NCBI GenBank assembly: GCA_028688955.1
Contig: JAQTXD010000010.1
Coordinates: 1-64,000 of the forward strand
Direction: 5' to 3'
Source of the DNA: Desulfuromonadaceae bacterium
Lineage (GTDB): Bacteria > Desulfobacterota > Desulfuromonadia > Geobacterales > Pseudopelobacteraceae
DNA: 64,000 nucleotides
The notes beneath the pieces were generated by a model, which had not been told where the DNA came from, searched no databases, and worked only from the letters and a program-made list of their open reading frames with translations. This document shows positions 8,796 through 18,200 of the stretch, one piece after another (position 1 is the stretch's first letter; the number at the start of each line of letters is the position of its first letter). A program made the position numbers and the translations under genes.

Positions 8796-9509
8796 TTAAT
8801 CAGCTTTTACCGGAGTTATGAGTGGTCGCAAAAAGACCACATACGCCCCGCTGCCACCCAATTCACGGGGGGCAGGTGCAAATTCCACGACCGATGTTTT
8901 CCCGGCATCGCGCAGCCATGAAGCAACGGCCTGATGAAGAACCGGCTCTTCGGGGGAGTGGTTCCCTTTACCCGTTATCACCAGGACAGCTTTTTGACCA
9001 TTCTTTTGTGCCGACATCAAAAAACGCGGCAACGCCGACAGTGCCTCCTCTCGTGTCAGTCCGTGCAGATCCAGTTGATGGCTGACGGACACAACACCCC
9101 GCTTCACCTGTCGAAGCCGATTACCGGCCAGTGGCTGCAACTCTCCTTCATCAGGGATGGAATCCGTAAATTTTGTGTCAAGTTTTAACCTGCCGATCTC
9201 CTCAAGAAAAGCACTATCCTCCACGACAGCACGCTCTTCTCCCGCTTTTCGGGAAATCTTCTGCAGAGGGTGCGAACCGGCAGCCACCGGTTTTTTACGC
9301 GAATCATTGAATGGACGAACATCCGCCACTGCCTGAAGAAAAAGATCCGGGGAGTCATCATCCGAATCATTCGTTTTTTTGACAGCCGTCCGAGGTGCCG
9401 CTGCCGGCTCTCCCTCTGAAACCGCAAGCCCTTTCAAGGAGCCGAACGGTGCGGCACGGAATTCCTTCGGCTTGGGAGGGTTCGCTTGTCGTTGTTTTTT
9501 GTTTGCCAC
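8796..9509 (-). CDS. Smr-domain protein
   Basis: A 237-residue protein with a basic, disordered N-terminal half (MANKKQRQANPPKPKEF start) and a C-terminal Smr domain at ~140-230. The domain carries the LDLHGLTREEAL motif, VITGKGNHSPEEP and the GGSGAYVVFLR strand. Stand-alone Smr proteins (YdaL/SmrA-like) are nicking or RNA endonucleases, and eubacterial MutS2 carries the same domain. It starts 3 bp after the OmpA lipoprotein gene, so the two are probably co-transcribed. Confidence 0.85.
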   Translation of the reverse strand: MANKKQRQANPPKPKEFRAAPFGSLKGLAVSEGEPAAAPRTAVKKTNDSDDDSPDLFLQAVADVRPFNDSRKKPVAAGSHPLQKISRKAGEERAVVEDSAFLEEIGRLKLDTKFTDSIPDEGELQPLAGNRLRQVKRGVVSVSHQLDLHGLTREEALSALPRFLMSAQKNGQKAVLVITGKGNHSPEEPVLHQAVASWLRDAGKTSVVEFAPAPRELGGSGAYVVFLRPLITPVKAD

Positions 9510-9512
9510 CTG

Positions 9513-10355
9513 TCAGTCCTTCGCGACGAGCGTTATTTCAATGCGACGATTCTTGGCCCTTCCCTCTTTCGTACCGTTATCTGCAACCGGCTTATACTCT
9601 GCAAACGCGGCGGCAGACAGGTTTCGAGGATCGATGCCCTGTTGCTGCAGAAATTTGGTGACGTTGATGGCACGGGCCGCTGACAGTTCCCAATTCGTCG
9701 GGAAGGTGCGGGCCAATGCTCCGGAAATTTGCACCACATCCGTGTGCCCCTCTATTCGGATTGCCTTATCTTTGACACCTTTCAACGTTTCAACCATCTT
9801 GTTAAGTATGTCGAGGCCTTCCGTTTTGACGTCAGCCTTGCCGGAATCAAACAGGATGGCCGCTTCCAGGTTAACAGTCAGTTTGCCCTTCAACTCGGAG
9901 ATGGTAACCTGCCCCTGGGAAATCTCGTTTTTCATATTGGCGAGCAGTTGCTCGTAGGTACCGCTGACCTCTTTTACCTTTTCCTCTTTTGCCTTCTGCA
10001 GTTCAGAAATGTCATCGTTCAGTTTTCCGTTTTCAACTTTCAGATCTGCCACCTGCTGACGCAGCTCACTGATGTTTTTTGACAGGGTGTCAGATTTTGC
10101 CCGCAGGATTCCCTCCAGCTGCTTCTTTTCGCCCGCCAGAATATCTGCATCCTCGTTAAGTCTTTTATACTTGGTCTTTAGCGCCGCATTTTCCACAATC
10201 AGTTTTTTGTGTGTCTGCTGCAGCTCTCCAAGTTCCTTTGAAACTCCATCCGCTTCCTCTACCTTTTTCAGATAGGTACTTTCAGCAACGAGACATCCTC
10301 CTGCAGAAAGCAGAAACATACCGCCGACGACAATAATAAGGAAACGTTTGATCAT
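9513..10355 (-). CDS. OmpA-family outer-membrane lipoprotein with coiled coil
   Basis: A 280-residue envelope protein. It has a lipoprotein signal (VVGGMFLLSAGGC, Cys21), a long heptad-rich coiled coil at ~30-155 (KLIVENAALKTKYKRLNEDA and following), and a C-terminal OmpA peptidoglycan-binding domain at ~165-280 (FDSGKADVKTEG, RIEGHTDVVQI, LSAARAINVTKFL, RAKNRRIEI). It likely tethers the outer membrane to peptidoglycan. The diverging cbiF unit lies 186 bp away. Pal is an alternative name, but tol genes are absent and the coiled coil is not typical of Pal. Confidence 0.88.
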   Translation of the reverse strand: MIKRFLIIVVGGMFLLSAGGCLVAESTYLKKVEEADGVSKELGELQQTHKKLIVENAALKTKYKRLNEDADILAGEKKQLEGILRAKSDTLSKNISELRQQVADLKVENGKLNDDISELQKAKEEKVKEVSGTYEQLLANMKNEISQGQVTISELKGKLTVNLEAAILFDSGKADVKTEGLDILNKMVETLKGVKDKAIRIEGHTDVVQISGALARTFPTNWELSAARAINVTKFLQQQGIDPRNLSAAAFAEYKPVADNGTKEGRAKNRRIEITLVAKD

Positions 10356-10467
10356 TGAGTAATCCTCCCACAGATAGATTCGTCCGTTCTATAACATAGT
10401 ATGCCGGATTTAGTAATGCTGAATATGCAACTTCTTGAATTTATGGTCATGCCACAGCCTCTCAATC

Positions 10468-10496
10468 TTGACATGGTGCCCCATTAAGACTACAAG
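10468..10496 (+). promoter_or_regulatory. Putative sigma70 promoter of cbiF-cbiG-pdxA
   Basis: TTGACA (10468-10473), a 17-nt spacer and TACAAG (10491-10496) precede the cbiF ATG by about 45 bp. The -35 is perfect and the -10 weak. No cobalamin riboswitch is recognisable in this 186-bp gap. Confidence 0.5.
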
Positions 10497-10541
10497 ATTC
10501 AGCACGCACTGCAGTTGATATCATACACTGATGGAGAACAC

Positions 10542-11321
10542 ATGGCAGCAAAAGTATCATTTGTCGGTGCAGGACCAGGAGCAACCGATCTTATCACCAT
10601 TCGTGGCGCACGTCTGCTTCGACACGCCGATGTCGTCATATTTGCAGGGAGCCTCGTGGACCGCAAACTGGTTCAGCTGTATGCAGGTAAAGCCGATGTC
10701 TATGATTCTGCAGGAATGACCCTCACTGAAGTTATTACCGTTATGATGGATGCCATAGCTGCAGAACGGAGCGTCGTTCGCCTGCACACAGGCGACCCCT
10801 GCATTTACGGAGCCATTCAGGAACAGATGGAAGCGCTCGACCGCCTTGATATCGCCTATCAGGTCGTACCGGGTGTCACGAGCGCCTTTGCCGCCGCCGC
10901 CGCGCTCAAGCAGGAGCTCACCCTGCCGGAGCTGTCCCAGACTGTTATAATCACTCGAATCGAAGGACGTACTCCGGTACCGGAGCGTGAACGGTTAAAC
11001 GCCATTGCCCGGCTTGGTGCCACGATGGTTATCTATCTGTCGGTCGGAATGGTCGAAAAAGTTGTTGAGCAGTTGTTGCAGGGGGCGTACACGACCGCTA
11101 CCCCCGCAGCAGTCGTCTGCCGGGCCTCGTGGGATAACGAACAGGTTATTCAATGCAGCCTCTCCGAACTTGCCGATAAAGTCCATGAGGCGGGGATCGA
11201 CCGGCAGGCTTTGATTATCGTCGGCGATGTGCTTGCGGCTCGCCGGGAAGGTCTCAAAGCAAAGTCGCTGCTCTACGACGGAGAATTTACCCACGGGTTT
11301 CGGGAAGGACACTGTGCCTGA
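10542..11321 (+). CDS. cbiF: Cobalt-precorrin-4 C11-methyltransferase
   Basis: A 259-residue SAM-dependent methyltransferase of the tetrapyrrole (SUMT-like) fold, acting in corrin-ring synthesis. Landmarks are VSFVGAGPGATDLIT at the N-terminus, RLHTGDPCIYGAIQEQM, and VVPGVTSAFAAAAAL. The ATG at 10542 follows GGAG by five bases; a TTG further upstream (10515) keeps the frame but lacks a ribosome site. CbiF rather than CobM is preferred because CbiG of the anaerobic route follows directly, overlapping by 8 bp. Confidence 0.92.
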   Translation: MAAKVSFVGAGPGATDLITIRGARLLRHADVVIFAGSLVDRKLVQLYAGKADVYDSAGMTLTEVITVMMDAIAAERSVVRLHTGDPCIYGAIQEQMEALDRLDIAYQVVPGVTSAFAAAAALKQELTLPELSQTVIITRIEGRTPVPERERLNAIARLGATMVIYLSVGMVEKVVEQLLQGAYTTATPAAVVCRASWDNEQVIQCSLSELADKVHEAGIDRQALIIVGDVLAARREGLKAKSLLYDGEFTHGFREGHCA

Positions 11322-12387
11322 AACCCGTACCGCAGTCGTTGCCATAACGCGGGGAGGAGCCCAGATGGGGCGCCGATTGTGCGAAACAATGGCCGGCCTT
11401 GAATTCTATGTTTCAAGCCGCTACGCCGATCAGGCCGGACCAGCCTGCACCCGTTTCGAACCGACGGAATTGAGGGCCCTTCTCACCTCGACCTGGCAAA
11501 AGTATGACGGGTTCATACTGATCATGGCAACCGGTATCGTGGTGCGTATGATCGCACCGCTGCTGCAGTCAAAGGAAACCGATCCGGCAGTTGTCGTCAT
11601 GGATGATGCCGGCAGATTTGCCATTTCGCTCCTTTCCGGCCACCTGGGGGGAGGCAATGAGCTGGCAGGTCGCTGTGCGTACGCATCCGGAGCATGTGCC
11701 GTCGTCACCACGGCCACCGACGCCAATGATCTTCCCTCGTTCGATATGCTGGCAAAGGAGCAGGGGTGGGTCATTGACGACATCAGCAGGATCAAAACAC
11801 TCAACACCTTACTGCTTGATTACGAAGAGATTGCCGTAGTTGATGCGACCGGGCGGACGCGCCTCTGGCTGGGCGGCCGAGGCAGGATCACCTTCCACGA
11901 GACGCTTGCAGATGCGGCGGATAGCCAGGCGCGCGGTTTTTTGTGTGTCACCAGCCGGATTCTGCCGGAACAGGTCAACCCCGGACAGTTGCTGATACTG
12001 CGCCCTCGCACTCTGGTGCTCGGAATCGGCTGTAATCGCGGCACTCCGCTTGAAGAAATCAACGAATTCGTAACATACCACCTCCAGCAGCAGGGCCTCT
12101 CCCGGAAAAGTATCTGCTGTATTGCCACAGTGGCGGCCAAACGCGACGAAACTGGACTGGTCGATTTTGCCGTGCTGTTGGGGGTACCGCTTCGCTGCTT
12201 TGAAAGCGATGAGTTGAACCGGGTCAGCTTCCCCTCGCCACCATCGGAACATGCACTTGCAGCGGTCGGCGCCGCCGGTGTTGCCGAACCGGCTGCTATA
12301 CTGGCATCGGGAGGAGGAAAATTGCTGCTGAATAAGGTCAAATCGGCGAATGTTACACTTGCGGTCGCGGAATTGGCAGGAGCGTAA
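11314..12387 (+). CDS. cbiG: Cobalt-precorrin-5A hydrolase
   Basis: About 357 residues. CbiG opens the delta-lactone of cobalt-precorrin-5A in the anaerobic cobalamin pathway. The N-terminal half contains LLSGHLGGGNELAGR and the C-terminal domain VLGIGCNRGTPLEEI and the ASGGGKLLLNKVKS motif. I start it at the GTG at 11314, behind GGGAAGG and inside the end of cbiF; earlier in-frame codons lie deep in cbiF. Other cbi genes are not in the window, so the pathway is dispersed in this genome. Confidence 0.88.
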   Translation: MPETRTAVVAITRGGAQMGRRLCETMAGLEFYVSSRYADQAGPACTRFEPTELRALLTSTWQKYDGFILIMATGIVVRMIAPLLQSKETDPAVVVMDDAGRFAISLLSGHLGGGNELAGRCAYASGACAVVTTATDANDLPSFDMLAKEQGWVIDDISRIKTLNTLLLDYEEIAVVDATGRTRLWLGGRGRITFHETLADAADSQARGFLCVTSRILPEQVNPGQLLILRPRTLVLGIGCNRGTPLEEINEFVTYHLQQQGLSRKSICCIATVAAKRDETGLVDFAVLLGVPLRCFESDELNRVSFPSPPSEHALAAVGAAGVAEPAAILASGGGKLLLNKVKSANVTLAVAELAGA

Positions 12388-12393
12388 TTAAAC

Positions 12394-13401
12394 ATGCAAA
12401 ATCGACCGATAATCGCCATAACCATGGGTGACCCCAGCGGGATCGGCCCGGAAATCATCATCAAAGCGCTACAAAATCCGGAAACCGCCGCATTCTGTAC
12501 TCCCTTGGTGATTGGTGATCGCCTGGCACTTGAGCGTGCCCTCTCTGTCTGCAGCTCTCCGCTGAGCATCACTGAACTTGCTGACGCTGAAGACGCCCGA
12601 ACCGTTCCGAACGGCAGCATTCCCCTGCTGGCACTCAGTCATCTGGCCGCCGCAGACATCACCTACGGATCTCCGTCCGGGGCGGCAGGGGATGCGGTAT
12701 ACCGCTACATCTGCCACGCAACACATCTCTGTCTGACCGGCCGGATAGCAGCGATGGCAACCGCACCGATCAGCAAGGAGGCGATGCACCGGGCAGGTCA
12801 CGATTACCCCGGTCATACCGAGCTGCTGGCGGAATTGTGTGGAACGGACAACTTCGTAATGATGCTGGCCGGTGACCTGCTGCGGGTCAGCCTCGTGACA
12901 ATCCATGAAGCACTCCATGATGTTCCTGGACTTGTGACCTACGATCAAGTGCTCAAAACGATCCGCATAACCGCACAAGGGGTTGCACGCCTGACCGGAA
13001 AAAACTCGCCAAAGCTTGTGGTGCTGGCACTTAATCCCCATTGTGGTGAAGGTGGGAAGTTTGGGACGCAAGAAACGGAGATCATCGAACCGGCGATTTT
13101 GGCAGCCCGACAGGAAGGGATTCTCGTTGAAGGGCCGATGTCTGCCGACACCCTGTTTCATTTTGCCCAGCAGGGCGTCTATGACGGAGTAGTCGCCATG
13201 TATCATGATCAGGGGCTGATTCCCCTTAAAATGCTGCACTTTGATGATGCCGTGAATATAACGCTGGGACTGCCGATCATTCGCACGTCGGTTGACCACG
13301 GTACCGCATATAACCTGGCCGGTAGTGGCCAGGCCTCCGAAAAAAGCCTGCTGGCCGCGATCAGGATGGCGGTAGCGATGACCCAAAAAACCCGTTACTG
13401 A
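12394..13401 (+). CDS. pdxA: 4-hydroxythreonine-4-phosphate dehydrogenase
   Basis: A 335-residue cytosolic NAD-dependent dehydrogenase of the DXP-dependent pyridoxal-5'-phosphate pathway. Features: ITMGDPSGIGPEII at the N-terminus, metal-binding histidines in HDYPGHTELLAELC and ALNPHCGEGG, and YHDQGLIPLKML near the C-terminus. The length is typical. It begins 6 bp after cbiG, so vitamin B6 and B12 genes appear to share a transcript. No reason to suspect an alternative substrate, though PdxA2-type paralogues exist. Confidence 0.93.
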   Translation: MQNRPIIAITMGDPSGIGPEIIIKALQNPETAAFCTPLVIGDRLALERALSVCSSPLSITELADAEDARTVPNGSIPLLALSHLAAADITYGSPSGAAGDAVYRYICHATHLCLTGRIAAMATAPISKEAMHRAGHDYPGHTELLAELCGTDNFVMMLAGDLLRVSLVTIHEALHDVPGLVTYDQVLKTIRITAQGVARLTGKNSPKLVVLALNPHCGEGGKFGTQETEIIEPAILAARQEGILVEGPMSADTLFHFAQQGVYDGVVAMYHDQGLIPLKMLHFDDAVNITLGLPIIRTSVDHGTAYNLAGSGQASEKSLLAAIRMAVAMTQKTRY

Positions 13402-13431
13402 ATTTCTACAATCCCTCCACGTTCTGTAAAA

Positions 13432-13481
13432 TGTAAAGCTACCCGACACGAATTCAATGCAAAACGTCGGTATAATTTACA
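13432..13481. repeat. Paired inverted TGTAAA-N5-CCGAC sites upstream of a sigma54 promoter
   Basis: TGTAAAGCTACCCGAC (13432-13447) on the plus strand and TGTAAATTATACCGAC on the minus strand (13481-13466) share TGTAAA-N5-CCGAC and face each other across 18 bp. They sit 75-125 bp upstream of the -24 element, the usual position for a sigma54 enhancer-binding protein. The cognate activator (PrsR-like in other PEP-CTERM systems) is inferred. Confidence 0.65.
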
Positions 13482-13554
13482 TTTGCAATGTAGCACAACG
13501 ACCCGTGCGCAGCTAACATACTGCTTTATTAAGGCTAATATTATTAATATTAAT

Positions 13555-13570
13555 TGGCGTGTGAATTGCT
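13555..13570 (+). promoter_or_regulatory. Sigma54 (-24/-12) promoter of the PEP-CTERM gene
   Basis: TGGCGTGTGAATTGCT has GG at 13556-13557 and GC at 13568-13569 with exactly 10 bases between, matching the TGGCAC-N5-TTGCW consensus closely. Transcription would start near 13581, ahead of the AGGAGG site of the ATG at 13607. Confidence 0.8.
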
Positions 13571-13606
13571 TACGTACTGGAACATTTTTATATTCAGGAG
13601 GTAAGT

Positions 13607-14365
13607 ATGTTTTCAGTAAAACTCAACAAGATGATAATCACTCTCTACAGTCTTTTTTTGATGATGCTCGTGGTGTTTGGTTCGGCCATAAGCGCCCATG
13701 CACTTGCCGGGGCGTATAGTTCGGCAGAACTTACAAATATTTCTTACATCATAAACACAGTTCCGTATTCGATATCTAATGAATCGATCGGCATCTCGAC
13801 CACACCGAATGCTTATGCCATAAGTCCTACAGGAACCAATCTCAGTACGGACCCATACAACTTTTCCACAACGACAGTATCTTCTGACCCAACAACAATT
13901 TTCCAAAACTCCGTAGTATCGGCAAATATGTCAGGTACCAATACAGCTGATGCGAGTTCGTTCTTTGATGTATTCTTCGATATAAGCGTTGCCGGTAACG
14001 TATCAGCTTCCGCCACCTATGACCTCTTCCTACAGGTGTTTAGCGATACTGCCGCTGAGAATGCGTACGGATTCTCAAGTGCCTCGATTTATCTTTTCAA
14101 CACCACCCAGGGCACAAGTAATCAAAGTGCATCTCAAACCATTTCCTTCGATTCCTTAAATATTCCTACTGTAAATTACTTAGATATCCTGGCTGGCTCG
14201 CTTTCAACATCGCTCTCGTTTAATGCCGGAGACTCTGGCTCGATCAGATTTATGGTAGAGGGGAATGCAACAGCTACCTCACCCGTCCCCGAACCTTCAA
14301 CCTTCGCACTCTTCGGCATCGGCCTTGTCGGTGCTGCCCTGCTGAAACGACGTGCACGCAACTGA
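13607..14365 (+). CDS. PEP-CTERM sorting-domain secreted protein
   Basis: A 252-residue exported protein. It has a Sec signal peptide (basic start, FLMMLVVFGSAISAHA, cleavage near residue 35), a Ser/Thr/Asn-rich mature domain and a C-terminal PEP-CTERM tripartite signal: VPEPSTFALFGIG, hydrophobic helix, then KRRARN. Exosortase (EpsH/XrtA-type) cleaves such signals and the products go to the exopolysaccharide matrix. AGGAGG precedes the ATG by six bases. No exosortase gene is in the window. The body has no domain I recognise. A carbonic anhydrase follows after 43 bp. Confidence 0.88.
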   Translation: MFSVKLNKMIITLYSLFLMMLVVFGSAISAHALAGAYSSAELTNISYIINTVPYSISNESIGISTTPNAYAISPTGTNLSTDPYNFSTTTVSSDPTTIFQNSVVSANMSGTNTADASSFFDVFFDISVAGNVSASATYDLFLQVFSDTAAENAYGFSSASIYLFNTTQGTSNQSASQTISFDSLNIPTVNYLDILAGSLSTSLSFNAGDSGSIRFMVEGNATATSPVPEPSTFALFGIGLVGAALLKRRARN

Positions 14366-14408
14366 TTATTTATCCCCTCGGGGATGTATCTAAAAAATGG
14401 AGGTATGT

Positions 14409-15176
14409 ATGAAACTAGGTAAACTGTTTGCCATCAAAGGAATCGCTGTTGTCGGTCTGTTGTTGTCCGTATCCATGTCGTGGGCGGTCTATCCCCACAC
14501 AACCCTCACCGCAGATCAGGCACTTGCTCAGCTGCAAATGGGTAATGCCCAGTTCGTAAAAGGACGTGATCTCCACCTTGCCGCCCAGATACAGCCTGCT
14601 GTGCGCATCAGTGCAGGAACTATTGGCCAAGGCCCCTCGTCAGTTGTGCTCGGCTGCATCGATTCACGCGTCCCGCCTGAAATCATCTTTGACCGCGGTC
14701 TTAACGAAATGTTCTCCGTTCGTGTCGCTGGTAACGTTATCGCTCCACACGAGATAGGCAGCATTGAATACGCCGTCGAGCATGTTGAGGTTCCGCTGAT
14801 CGTTGTTCTAGGCCACACCAAGTGTGGTGCCGTGACGTCCTCAGTCCAGTATGCCTGGCCGTTCCTCTCTTACCAGCAACAGGTACCCCTGGCACCAGTT
14901 CCAAACCCACCTGGCGTACCGGCAACTGTTGAGGTTAATTTTGTCAACAGCCTGGTAAACTCGCTGTTACCGGCAATTAATGCTTCTTACGTACAGGGAA
15001 TGACTCAATCTCAGCTAATCGATGCAGCCATCCACGAGAATGTTGTCGAAGTGGCAAAGCAACTCCGCGAGCAGTCCGCCATTATTGATGAATTAGTTCT
15101 GGCTGGCAAAGTCAAGATTGTCGCCGGCGAGTACGATGTCGTTACCGGTGTCGTAACCTGGATTCCGCTGCCATAA
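14409..15176 (+). CDS. Exported beta-class carbonic anhydrase
   Basis: A 255-residue beta-carbonic anhydrase (CO2 hydration). The zinc site is complete: C83, D85 and R87 in GCIDSRVPPEII, H136 and C139 in GHTKCGAV. Unusually it has an N-terminal signal peptide (LFAIKGIAVVGLLLSVSMSWA), so it should act outside the cytoplasm. A proline-rich insert (LAPVPNPPGVPATVEV) follows the HxxC motif. I start at the ATG at 14409, behind GGAGG; an ATG 12 bases earlier overlaps that ribosome site. It lies 43 bp after the PEP-CTERM gene and may share its sigma54 promoter. Confidence 0.9.
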   Translation: MKLGKLFAIKGIAVVGLLLSVSMSWAVYPHTTLTADQALAQLQMGNAQFVKGRDLHLAAQIQPAVRISAGTIGQGPSSVVLGCIDSRVPPEIIFDRGLNEMFSVRVAGNVIAPHEIGSIEYAVEHVEVPLIVVLGHTKCGAVTSSVQYAWPFLSYQQQVPLAPVPNPPGVPATVEVNFVNSLVNSLLPAINASYVQGMTQSQLIDAAIHENVVEVAKQLREQSAIIDELVLAGKVKIVAGEYDVVTGVVTWIPLP

Positions 15177-15201
15177 CAAATCTCCATCGACATGCATTCA
15201 C

Positions 15202-15242
15202 ATACAAAAGGGGCACCCGGATACCGGATGCCCCTTTTGTAT
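15202..15242. terminator. Bidirectional terminator between carbonic anhydrase and glnE
   Basis: Perfect 14-bp outer arms ATACAAAAGGGGCA/TGCCCCTTTTGTAT plus an inner CCGG/CCGG stem with ATA loop. The T-rich arms on either strand serve both convergent genes. Confidence 0.88.
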
Positions 15243-15263
15243 GATATTCTCCCCGGACAGGAA

Positions 15264-18200
15264 TCAGCCCCCCTCCACCAGAAACAGCCGGTCAAACACA
15301 TCCCGAATATTACCCGTAATCTCCTCATAATCACAGATCAGCGCTGCACCCGGATTCTTCATGGCCTGATCATATCCCATCCGTCGAGCCAGCTTGTTCA
15401 TGTAGGTTTTTGGCCCGGACAGATCACTGGCCGAAAAGTCGTGGATGATCCGCAGACGGTTTTCAAGCTTGCGCAGGAATTTATATCCGCTCAGGAGCGT
15501 CTGTGCGTGTTCAGCCGGTAATAGTTCCATCGTACTGATTTCCTTCAGCGCGACTATCGTGCTTGGAGTACGCAATTCCGGGGCATGGTATCCCTCCCGC
15601 AACTGCAGATACTGAACAGCAAACTCCACATCCACCATCCCGCCCCGACCGGTTTTGATGTTGTAACTGCCATCCTTCTCCCGTGCCAGTTCGTTTTCCA
15701 TTCGCATCCTCATGCGATAGATTTCCTGGCGTCCTTCATCATCGATCGTCGCGCCGTAAATTGTTTGGCGGATAATATCATGCAGCTGCCCGGCCAGCTT
15801 CTCATCACCCAGAACCACACGGGCCCTGGTAAGCGCCTGCTTCTCCCAGATTTGTGATTCTTTGCGGTGGTAGTCGAGAAATGATTCAAGCGACGTTACC
15901 AGCGGACCGGCATTTCCGGATGGCCGCAACCGTGTATCGATCTTATAGACATACCCTTCGCGGGTCTGCATGGTCAGTATCGATATGATCTTCTGCGCCA
16001 GTTTGGCAAAGTACTCATGGTTGGAAATCTGCTTTTCGCCGTCAGTGCACCCCTGGCGATCGTAGACAAAAATAATATCCAGGTCTGAATGGTAGTTAAG
16101 ATCCCCGCCACCAAGTTTACCCATGGCGATGATCGCCAGGTTCGCCGCGACTGTACTTCCCTCGCGCTGCCATGTCGGACGGCCAAAGCGCTGCAGTTCG
16201 GTAACAGCCAAGCGGAACGCGGCAGAAAGACAAACCTCTCCCAGCAGACTGAGCTGCGAAGTCACCTCCCCCTGCAGCAATCTCCCATGAATATCATTCA
16301 GGCCGATACGCAGGAATTCTTCATTGCGGTAACGGCGCAGAATGTCCAGGTGATCCTCGAAATAATCACTCTGCTCAAGCAGCGAATCCAGTTCCTCTGC
16401 CAGAATCTCCTTGGTTTTCGTAACGGATGAAGTGCTGCGGGAAACGAGACTGTCGAGCAGTTCCGGATGACTGATCAAAATTTTCGAGAGAAATTCCGAC
16501 ATGCCGAACAGCGCCACCAGCAGCTTGATCGCAGCTCTGTTCTCCGCGAGAAGCGCATAATAGGATGGCCGGGTGGCGATCACCACCATGAAGCGCTCCA
16601 GATTTGTCAGAGCGAGGTCAGGGTCATAGGATTCGAAAAGTTCCTGGATCAGCAGCGGGGAGATCTTTTCCAATAAACGGCGGCTTCGTTCGGTCAGATT
16701 TGCCCTTTCAGGACCTCTTCGCAGAGACATCAGATTATCGTATGCCCGGTCCACGTCCTCAAAATGGCGTTCCGCCAGCATATCTTTGACGAGATCCGAG
16801 TCCGCCGTGGGATCGAGGATAAAGAGGACTTCGGGATGCACTTCCTGCTCCAGCTTCTCATCACGAGAATGGAAAAGGGTACCGTAGATGTGGGAAACAT
16901 TGCCGCGGTGCTCTTCCAGAACCTCGCGAAACTGCTCCAGGCCATTGACGTCCAAAAAACCGCTACGGCGCGCGAGCGCCAGCATTTCCTCCTCCTTGAG
17001 CGGCAAGTTATGGGTCTGGCGCTCCTGCACCACCTGAATACGGTGCTCGACCGAACGGAGAAACCGATAGGCGTCACGCAGCTTTATCTGATCGTCCTCC
17101 ACCAACAGGTTGGCTGCCAGCAGTGTGTCCAATGCAAGAAGCGAGTTTCGTTCCCGCAGTTTCAGGTTCTTTCCCGCATACACCAGTTGCAGCGCCTGAA
17201 TAAAAAACTCAATTTCGCGGATACCACCGCGACCAAGCTTGATATTGATCTCACCTTCCCGGGACCGCGCCAGTGACGCATCTATTTTCTGCTTCATCTG
17301 TTTCATATCCTCGATCAGGTTGTAATCGAGGTATTTGCGATAAATAAACGGCTGCAGAGTTTTCAGGAGCTGTTCGCCAAGCGCTAGTGAACCGGCAACC
17401 GGCCGCGCTTTGAGCATGGCGGTGCGCTCCCAGGACTGCCCCCAGGATTCATAATAGATCTCCGCCGAGCGGAGAGAAACGGCCATATCGCCCGATTTTC
17501 CTTCCGGTCGAAGGCCGACGTCAACCCGGAAGACAAAGCCATCCTCAGTTACCTGAGAGAGTGCCCGACTGATCATCTCACCCAGTTTGTTAAAAAAGGC
17601 ATGAAGCGAGATGACTCCCTTTCTCCCTCCGGAACCGGTTTCTATCCCGGAGGTTTCCCCCCTGTCTGACTCATAGAAGTAGATGATATCCACATCAGAA
17701 GAAAAATTAAGCTCTCGTCCGCCCAGCTTGCCCATGCCGATCACCGTCATCTGTGCCTCACGGGTAAACAACGGAACTTCCGTTACCAACGGGACTCCAT
17801 GGTCCCGGATCAGGCAGCCCCGACAGACCTGATACGCGACCTGGAGTGTTGATGATGCAAGGTCGGCAAGCTCGCGCATGACCTCTTCAAGCGGCGCGAG
17901 CCCACACAGGTCTCGGGCGGCAATGCGTACAATTTCACGACGTTTGAAACAGCGCAGCGCTTTCTGCAGCCCGGCGAAATCAGTTGATTCATCTACTGTT
18001 GCCTGTACCGCATCCAGCATATCCTCCCCTGAGCGGGAAAGAGCTACACCATCCTCCAGAAACAGCCAATTGACTATGTCGGGGGATTTGTACATCAAAT
18101 TCACCAGGAATGGTGAAGAGCCACAGAGCAGCACGCACTGGGCCAGCCGCTGTTTCCGTTCAGCCAACACGCAGAGCTTATCGGCAGAGACGACCCCGAC

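Noticed and set aside
10515..10541. Longer cbiF starting at TTG 10515
   Set aside because: No ribosome site, and the ATG at 10542 with GGAG gives the conserved methyltransferase N-terminus.
10356..10541. Cobalamin riboswitch upstream of cbiF
   Set aside because: No B12-box-like core could be recognised; only a promoter-like sequence is visible.
12469..13449. 326-codon minus-strand frame opposite pdxA
   Set aside because: Shadow frame; pdxA has all family motifs on the plus strand.
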